Assembly (NCBI GenBank): GCA_022360315.1
Contig: JAKSDA010000082.1
Coordinates: 1-42,855 of the forward strand
DNA length: 42,855 nucleotides
Source: Pseudomonadota bacterium
GTDB lineage: Bacteria; Myxococcota_A; Polyangia; Haliangiales; Haliangiaceae
Direction: 5' to 3'
Below the pieces are notes generated by a model, which was given only the letters and a program-made list of their open reading frames with translations, ran no database searches and had not been told where the DNA came from. Numbering within the stretch: the stretch's first letter is position 1; each line of letters begins with the position of its first letter. Position numbers and translations under genes: made by a program. Shown here piece after piece: positions 37,664-42,855 of the stretch.

Positions 37664-38425
37664 AAAGTCAATGCCGGTGACGATGCCTTCCATATCGCGT
37701 TTTTTGCTCACGATGATGCGCCGCACCCGCATGGCCAGCGCTTGCTGAGCAGCGCGAAACATACGGGTGTCGATCGGCATGCATATGATGGCGGCGTTCA
37801 TCGCGACTTCGACGGCTGTTTGGCGCGGCATATCGCGCGATGCCAGCGCTTCTACCTGGGTGAATACGCCCACGGGCCAATCGTCCTCGACCACCACCAG
37901 GCCGGTGATGCGGGCTTTTTCCAGCCGCTCTGTTGCCAGCGATATCGGTTCCTGGGCACGGATGGTAAACAGCGGTTTGGACATGCAGTCGCCGATCGGG
38001 GTGTTCAGGCGCTTGTCGGCGATGGCCTGCATGACCTCGCGCGTGCTGAACACACCCTCGACAACTCCCTTATTGGTCACAAATACCCGATGGACCCCGC
38101 GGCGGATCATAGCCTGGCAGGCCACGTCGACCCCATCGTTCGGCGCGACTGTCAGGACATCGCGGGTCATGAGATCGTCGACCGCTCGATCGGGCAACGT
38201 GAGTAGACCGGCATCTCGCCGCGATCCCGCCTGATAGCGCCCGACGCGCAAGAGGTCGGTACGCGATATGACACCGCTGAGCAGGCCCTTATCGTCGAGT
38301 ACGGCCAGACTCGACACGGCAAACTCGCGCAGGTGCCGGTATGCCGACTGCAGGGTATCACCGCTGACGATCGCGTGAATGGGAGCTGACATGTAGAGAC
38401 TGACTGGCATGGTGAAATTGGACAT
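37646..38425 (-). CDS. CBS-domain protein
   Basis: The start at 38425 follows AAAGG and gives 259 residues. Four CBS repeats are visible (SLYMSAPIHAIVSGDTLQSA, DLMTRDVLTVAPNDGVDVAC, DCMSKPLFTIRAQEPISLAT and a weaker AMNAAIICMPIDTRMFRAAQ). CBS pairs bind adenosine nucleotides and act as energy sensors. It has no catalytic domain and lies last in an operon with an outer-membrane protease-like protein and a degenerate histidine kinase-like ATPase, 14 bases after the latter. It may relay nucleotide status to its neighbours. Confidence 0.88.
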   Translation of the reverse strand: MSNFTMPVSLYMSAPIHAIVSGDTLQSAYRHLREFAVSSLAVLDDKGLLSGVISRTDLLRVGRYQAGSRRDAGLLTLPDRAVDDLMTRDVLTVAPNDGVDVACQAMIRRGVHRVFVTNKGVVEGVFSTREVMQAIADKRLNTPIGDCMSKPLFTIRAQEPISLATERLEKARITGLVVVEDDWPVGVFTQVEALASRDMPRQTAVEVAMNAAIICMPIDTRMFRAAQQALAMRVRRIIVSKKRDMEGIVTGIDFARATL

Positions 38426-38439
38426 GGAATACCTTTGAA

Positions 38440-39198
38440 TCAACGTGATGAGTCATGTGCAGGTCCGGAAACAGATCGGGCGGTCACCGGAATTCGACAT
38501 TCAAATACAGAGCCCTGGCCGGGTTCGGAAATGGCGTGAAAGCTGCCACCCAGGTGGCCCATCAGCGGGGCGATCGCGCGCTGCGCCGATTCGGCTGCCG
38601 CGGGCGTGCCATTGCCGTTGTCGGCCGTGTAGATGACCACTTGATCGACGCTGTCGACCCGTTCGACACGGGTTTTGACCGAGATGGCACTGCCTTCCCT
38701 GAGTCGGGCCGAGTCGGCGCAGCCGATGAGCATCTTGGCCACTGCCAGAGTTATCTCCCCGGCCGAGGCGCGCACCGGCGGAATCGACCCCAGATCCACG
38801 AATAGCTCGGTCTGTCTGCCGATCCGGTGGCGGACCAGCTCGAGGGCGATTTCGACCCGCTGGTTGATGTCGAGCTCTTCGCCCGGACCACCGACCGGGC
38901 CGGTGCCGACGTTGACCGCCTCGAAAAGCTCGCTGGCCAGACGCGTGGTATGGCGGGCGATCAGATAGGTATCGCCGATCTCCTGGCGAAGCACTTGCAG
39001 TGGTTTCCACGGATAGGGCTTGGGACCGTCGGCCTCGCCAATATAACGGTCTAGTGTCTCGACCATTACGGCCAGTTTTTCGCGCAGTTCGCGCAGCGGT
39101 TGGGCCAGCTGGCCCGCGACATCACTGGCCAGAATCCCGGCGACGGCCTGGAGCGGGTGCTCGTAATCGGATTGCTGGTTTCGGTTGCCGCTATTCAT
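38440..39198 (-). CDS. Degenerate histidine kinase-like ATPase
   Basis: The 252-residue protein starts MNSGNRNQQSDYEH at 39198, with an ATGA overlap to the upstream gene. It looks like the dimerisation and HATPase parts of a histidine kinase. The H-box equivalent reads LASDVAGQLAQPLRELREKL and appears to lack the phosphorylated histidine (GQL in place of HEL). The N-box (AVAKMLIGCADSA) lacks the usual asparagine, G1 survives as TADNGNGTP and no G2 (GxGLGL) is visible. The C-terminal GSVFECRIP matches a HATPase end. It may be a scaffold or pseudokinase. No membrane segment is present. Confidence 0.7.
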   Translation of the reverse strand: MNSGNRNQQSDYEHPLQAVAGILASDVAGQLAQPLRELREKLAVMVETLDRYIGEADGPKPYPWKPLQVLRQEIGDTYLIARHTTRLASELFEAVNVGTGPVGGPGEELDINQRVEIALELVRHRIGRQTELFVDLGSIPPVRASAGEITLAVAKMLIGCADSARLREGSAISVKTRVERVDSVDQVVIYTADNGNGTPAAAESAQRAIAPLMGHLGGSFHAISEPGQGSVFECRIPVTARSVSGPAHDSSR

Positions 39199-42104
39199 AT
39201 GGTCTGGGTGAGCAGTATCCAGTACTCGCCAATTCCGCCGTTGACCAGGCCGCGGGCGTGGCCGATTTCGAGAGATCCCGGCACGAAGTAACCAAGTACC
39301 ACATCCAGGCGCAGCGCTGCACCCAACCCGACCTTGAAATCGTCGATGTCCAGTTTGTCGTTCCACGCATTGCCGGCGTCGAGCAGGCCGGCAATATGCA
39401 GCCGGCGCACGTAGAACGGCAACGTCGACACACCGCGCTCGATATTCCACAAGACCTGGCGATACTCGAGGTTGGCCAGGTGAAACTTCTGGCCGACCAC
39501 TGATCGGAACGGATATCCGCGCAGATAGCCCGAAACTCCGGCGCGGCGGTTATTGAGCACCGAGTCGGTGAGATCTTGTTCGGGCACGCCGCCCACGATG
39601 AACAAGGAGGTCCGCTGGCGGTCGCTGGTGCGAATCCCGCCGGCCAGGCGCAGGGCCACGGCCGGGGTATCGCCAAAGGGAAGTTTTTTGAACCCGTTCC
39701 AGGTATAGCTCAGATCGAGAGAGCGAAAATCCGAGCCGAGAGAGGGATGATTGAGACGGATTGTCGCACGCAAGCTCTGCCCTGCCTGCGGTCCGAGGGT
39801 ATACGTGTAGCCCCGGGTATCGCGGTATGTCCAGTCTACAGACAGCCCGGCGAGCACGACATCGACCTCGGGAAAGTCCGGCAGGGTATCGTTGGGATCG
39901 AACTCGTCGTACTCGTCTTGGACGTTGAGCAACCAGTCGACGTCGTAGGCCAGCGAGATCTGTCCGGTGCTTTCGTCGTCGCGCAATACCGGCAGACCGA
40001 TACTGCCGGTAAGGCTGTAGGATTCGCGGGTATATATTGTATTGGAGCCATCGATGAAGAGTCCGGACCGCCGTGATGCGTTGCGCACGGCCGCGATGCG
40101 AAGCGACGGCCACAATCTGCGGTAGGTATACGAGCCCGATACGTTGATATTTCTGCGTTCCAGGCCGAGCGACCCGCTGAGCGAATAGCCGTGGATGCCG
40201 ACCGCGTCGCTTCCGCTGGTCCGCAGGGTGAGCGCGGTGTCAGCGCTGGTCGCCACCAGGTCGACCGTATAGCTCTGTGGCGCCAGCGTGGCCAGCGGGC
40301 GATACTGGCGCGGCCTGGACACGGTCGCTGCGTCGCTGGCCGTTTCTGCGGGAACGGCCACAGGATCGGGTCGGTCGTTGATATAGGGCAATGGCTCGAT
40401 CCAGCGTTCTCGATCGATGTCGAGTTCGTAGAGGTCGTAGCCTCCCGGGCCAAAACCCTGATACACGAGCTGTTTGCCATCTGGTGAAATATCGGCCCAA
40501 AACGCCCCGCCGACAACATTGGTCACCTGCCAGGTCGTTCCGGTGGCCAGTTCGAGGGCGTAGACATTGTAGATACCGCTGCGGTCGCTCGAGTAAAAGA
40601 TCGTCGAACCGTCGGGGCTGAACACCGGAGATACGTCATTGGCCCGATCGTGGGTGAGACGTCGAGCGGCACCTGATTTCATATCGACCAGCATGAGGTC
40701 GCGATATCCGCCAGCGGTCCACACCGAGCAGGCGATATGCGTGCCGTCTGGCGACCAGTACGGGCTGCCGACCTGGTCGAAGCGCTGTCCGGTCCAAACG
40801 ATTTGCGGCTCGGCATCGGGGCGGAGCGGCATGACCGCCAGTTGGGTTTGCGAGCGTCCGTTGATCACAAACGCGACCCGGCTTTCGTCGGGAGATACCG
40901 CCGGCTCGCGGGCGCGCATCCCGCGGGTCAATCGCTCGAGCCGGTCGGTCCGGCGATCCCATCGGTAGAGATCGTCAAAACTGTAGTCGTTGCGATATCG
41001 GCGAGTTTGAGCGAGGACCATCGAACCGTCCCACAGCAGGGCAAAGCCGGACGAGCGGTGGATGGTGGCGTAGTCGGAGGCCCGACCCACATTGCTGCCC
41101 ACCGGCATGATGCGGTATCGCGTCTCGCTATAGCCATCGCCCTGTCGCCAGACGATGTGTCTGCCGTCGCGGGTATAGCGCGGCGAGGAGTTGTTTTCGG
41201 CGCTGAAGGTCAGGCGGCGTCCCTCGCGCAGTCCGGCCCGCGCCACGGCTTCGGCTTGTGCGGAGTATTTGTCGCGCAAATAATCCAGCCAATCGTCGTA
41301 GAGCTCGGCGAAACTGCGCCCGGTGATATTTTTGATACTGCGATTGAGACTGTAGGGCACTGGATTCGAGCCGTAGGACCAGGACAACTCGCGCATTTTG
41401 TCCTCGCCGTGGCGATCGAAGACATACTTGAGAAAATGAGAGCCGTACAGGTACGGCGCGTTGCCGCGCGGCCAGGCTTGCGGTCCATTGCTGACCGCGT
41501 CGAGATCGAGACGTCGGTCGGCCAGGGTCACCGCGCGCAGGTCCATGTCGAAAAGCGCGTTGCGCGTGCGTCCAGCCGACGTCCGCCTGGATTCCTGATA
41601 GGTGGCGATGCCCTCGATCACCCAGCGCGGCTGGGCCTGATTGGGCGACCATGTTTTGCCGAAGATCCGGTTGTATAACCGGGGCAGACCACCGATCGAG
41701 TCGAGGTGCAAAATGTGGGTGTATTCGTGGGCAGTGAGGCCGAAAAGCCAGTCATCGTGATCATTGAGAGACGACAGTGGGCCCGGAGCCGAGGCAAAGA
41801 GGCGAATGCTGTTTCGCGGCAGCACGCTGGCAAACCCGTTGGCGCCATCGGTATCGTCGGTGATCACGATGTGAGTTTTTTCGGCGGGTTCGTGGCCAAA
41901 TGCTGGGGACAGGACCCTATGGCTGTATTCGGCTGCCTGCGCCACCTGTCTGGCCACATCGCCGAGCGGCTCGTGGTAGTGGATGACAAAGTGCTCGGTC
42001 TCGATGGTTTTCCACGAAAGACGCGGATCTCCCCCGTGAGCGGCATTTGGCTGGTCGATCGACAGGGCGCAGAGCAGGATCAGGACAGCCACGAGCTGCG
42101 TCAC
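39195..42104 (-). CDS. Secreted peptidase-MA / PD40 propeller / outer-membrane beta-barrel protein
   Basis: With the GTG at 42104 the protein has 969 residues and a signal peptide (TQLVAVLILLCALSID). The first ~270 residues are a peptidase-MA-like domain with the zinc motif HEYTH (126-130) and WVIEGIA as the third ligand block. The middle has PD40/TolB-like propeller repeats (SPDGTHIACSVW, SPVFSPDGSTIFYSSDRSG, SPDGKQLVYQGFG). From about 600 on, alternating strands (SLSGSLGLERRNINVSGSYT) end with a BamA-like barrel: GYLRGYPF matches the (V/I)RG(Y/F) motif, and the C-terminus is YWILLTQTI. It is likely an outer-membrane protein with a periplasmic protease domain. The ATG at 42188 would add 28 residues and overlap the divergent gene. 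Confidence 0.85.
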   Translation of the reverse strand: MTQLVAVLILLCALSIDQPNAAHGGDPRLSWKTIETEHFVIHYHEPLGDVARQVAQAAEYSHRVLSPAFGHEPAEKTHIVITDDTDGANGFASVLPRNSIRLFASAPGPLSSLNDHDDWLFGLTAHEYTHILHLDSIGGLPRLYNRIFGKTWSPNQAQPRWVIEGIATYQESRRTSAGRTRNALFDMDLRAVTLADRRLDLDAVSNGPQAWPRGNAPYLYGSHFLKYVFDRHGEDKMRELSWSYGSNPVPYSLNRSIKNITGRSFAELYDDWLDYLRDKYSAQAEAVARAGLREGRRLTFSAENNSSPRYTRDGRHIVWRQGDGYSETRYRIMPVGSNVGRASDYATIHRSSGFALLWDGSMVLAQTRRYRNDYSFDDLYRWDRRTDRLERLTRGMRAREPAVSPDESRVAFVINGRSQTQLAVMPLRPDAEPQIVWTGQRFDQVGSPYWSPDGTHIACSVWTAGGYRDLMLVDMKSGAARRLTHDRANDVSPVFSPDGSTIFYSSDRSGIYNVYALELATGTTWQVTNVVGGAFWADISPDGKQLVYQGFGPGGYDLYELDIDRERWIEPLPYINDRPDPVAVPAETASDAATVSRPRQYRPLATLAPQSYTVDLVATSADTALTLRTSGSDAVGIHGYSLSGSLGLERRNINVSGSYTYRRLWPSLRIAAVRNASRRSGLFIDGSNTIYTRESYSLTGSIGLPVLRDDESTGQISLAYDVDWLLNVQDEYDEFDPNDTLPDFPEVDVVLAGLSVDWTYRDTRGYTYTLGPQAGQSLRATIRLNHPSLGSDFRSLDLSYTWNGFKKLPFGDTPAVALRLAGGIRTSDRQRTSLFIVGGVPEQDLTDSVLNNRRAGVSGYLRGYPFRSVVGQKFHLANLEYRQVLWNIERGVSTLPFYVRRLHIAGLLDAGNAWNDKLDIDDFKVGLGAALRLDVVLGYFVPGSLEIGHARGLVNGGIGEYWILLTQTI

Positions 42105-42162
42105 AGAACCGGTCCGCAATGGCAATGATGGATCGTCGGCCTGGCGATGGGAGATTTTTGAG

Positions 42163-42597
42163 ATGGCTTCTAGTACATTGCACAGCATGCGTAGTGCCTG
42201 GATATTGTTGCACGTCCTGTGCGCGGGAGTGCTAGTACTTTCCGCCACAAGCTGCACCTGTCCGCCTCCGGTCAAGACGGGCGCGGGCTCCGTGACCAAG
42301 CCCACTCCCCCCGGTGCGACCTCGCGGCCGCCGGCCGGTCCAGCGTCCGGTGGTGATCCGACTGCCGCGCCTGCGCGGCCTTCCAACCCATTGCCGACCC
42401 AGGGGCAGCCCTGTCCAAGCGGCCGATGCGCTGGGGGATTCGAATGTATCTCGTATTATGGGATTGCCGGCTCGGCCGGGCCCAGGTTCACCTCGTGTGA
42501 GATCGCGTGTCGCGGCAAGTCCGATTCGTGTCCCGACGGCCAGCAGTGCGTGACCATTGCCGACGGCCCGGGTCAAGTCTGTCGGCCGGCTGGCTAG
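42163..42597 (+). CDS. Cys-rich lipoprotein
   Basis: A 144-residue protein from the ATG at 42163 has a hydrophobic signal (WILLHVLCAGVLVLSATSC) ending in a lipobox cysteine. A Pro/Gly/Ala-rich linker follows, then a C-terminal domain with eight cysteines (GQPCPSGRCAGGFECISYYG, SCEIACRGKSDSCPDGQQC) suited to disulfides outside the cytoplasm. Such small secreted modules are common in Myxococcota. An ATG at 42187 gives a shorter signal. It is divergent from the peptidase-barrel gene, with start regions close together. The 258 bases after it to the window end hold nothing I can support. Confidence 0.72.
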   Translation: MASSTLHSMRSAWILLHVLCAGVLVLSATSCTCPPPVKTGAGSVTKPTPPGATSRPPAGPASGGDPTAAPARPSNPLPTQGQPCPSGRCAGGFECISYYGIAGSAGPRFTSCEIACRGKSDSCPDGQQCVTIADGPGQVCRPAG

Positions 42598-42855
42598 CCA
42601 ATCCTCGACCGGACTGCCCCGAAATGGCTAATTACCTGAAAACAATAGACAATCTGGCATTCTGCTGGGGGGGCTGCTCTCGACACCAGTCGAGCATAAT
42701 GCTGCCAAGTGAGCGCAATAAAAAAGGTCAGTGATGTCGACAGGTTACTTGCACAGTATCTGAAACGAATATTGTACTAACAACAAATTTCTGATCTCAC
42801 ATCGCTGCATCCAATGACACGACTTTGGCCCTCGATGCCATCGAGAGAGTCGAAG

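Overview
The window (42,855 bases, mostly GC-rich coding sequence with GC-rich third codon positions) looks like chromosome from a Myxococcota or other deltaproteobacterium-type organism. The hints are a Ser/Thr kinase fused to a signalling ATPase and TPRs, many lipoproteins, a peptidase/propeller/beta-barrel giant, sigma-54 regulation and isolated GspE N-terminal domains. No rRNA, tRNA, CRISPR array or transposase gene was recognised. The taxon is an inference from gene content only.

Left part (1-9442): the 3' end of an unidentified gene converges on a kinase-ATPase-TPR regulator. A zinc carboxypeptidase, a possible small membrane protein, an SDR epimerase with a C-terminal cupin-like domain and an ABC1/UbiB-type kinase follow. 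From 9443 to 11011 lies an AT-rich island with an orphan Ig-like mini-gene, gene fragments, a hairpin and a repeated AT-rich block, which looks like accessory DNA.

Biosynthetic locus (11012-17319, all + strand): an asparagine-synthetase-type amidotransferase, an L-ornithine N5-monooxygenase of the KtzI/PvdA type, a PaiB-fold protein that best matches piperazate synthase (KtzT), a sarcosine-oxidase-like FAD amine oxidase, a SLOG-fold protein coupled to it by an ATGA overlap, and a 4-oxalocrotonate-type tautomerase. The monooxygenase/PaiB pair is the known route from ornithine to L-piperazic acid, an N-N bonded amino acid. No NRPS or PKS is present in the window, so the set may make a free cyclic hydrazine or pyridazine-type metabolite, perhaps amidated by the AsnB-like protein. 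Two sets of ~21-bp tandem repeats and a candidate promoter lie in the long leader before the monooxygenase.

Middle (17470-26984): a LysR regulator with an operator-like dyad, a DUF885 metallopeptidase-like protein, two tandem metallo-beta-lactamase paralogues, a beta-propeller lipoprotein coupled by a TTGA overlap to metK (which has a histone-like basic tail and a clear promoter), an unknown lipoprotein and a GspE-N/GAF-like protein.

Peptide-signalling candidate (27255-34048, all + strand): a radical SAM/SPASM maturase, a 30-codon basic peptide gene with a very strong ribosome binding site, a hairpin, a divergent OppA-like (SBP family 5) lipoprotein with no permease, a transmembrane sensor histidine kinase, a small unknown protein and a sigma-54 response regulator. 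The gene order suggests a modified peptide that is made, exported, sensed and coupled to sigma-54 transcription. This is an inference from layout.

Right part (34217-42597): a molybdopterin oxidoreductase, a tandem universal stress protein, then a minus-strand operon of a peptidase-MA/propeller/beta-barrel protein, a degenerate histidine-kinase-like ATPase and a CBS-domain protein, with a divergent Cys-rich lipoprotein at the end.
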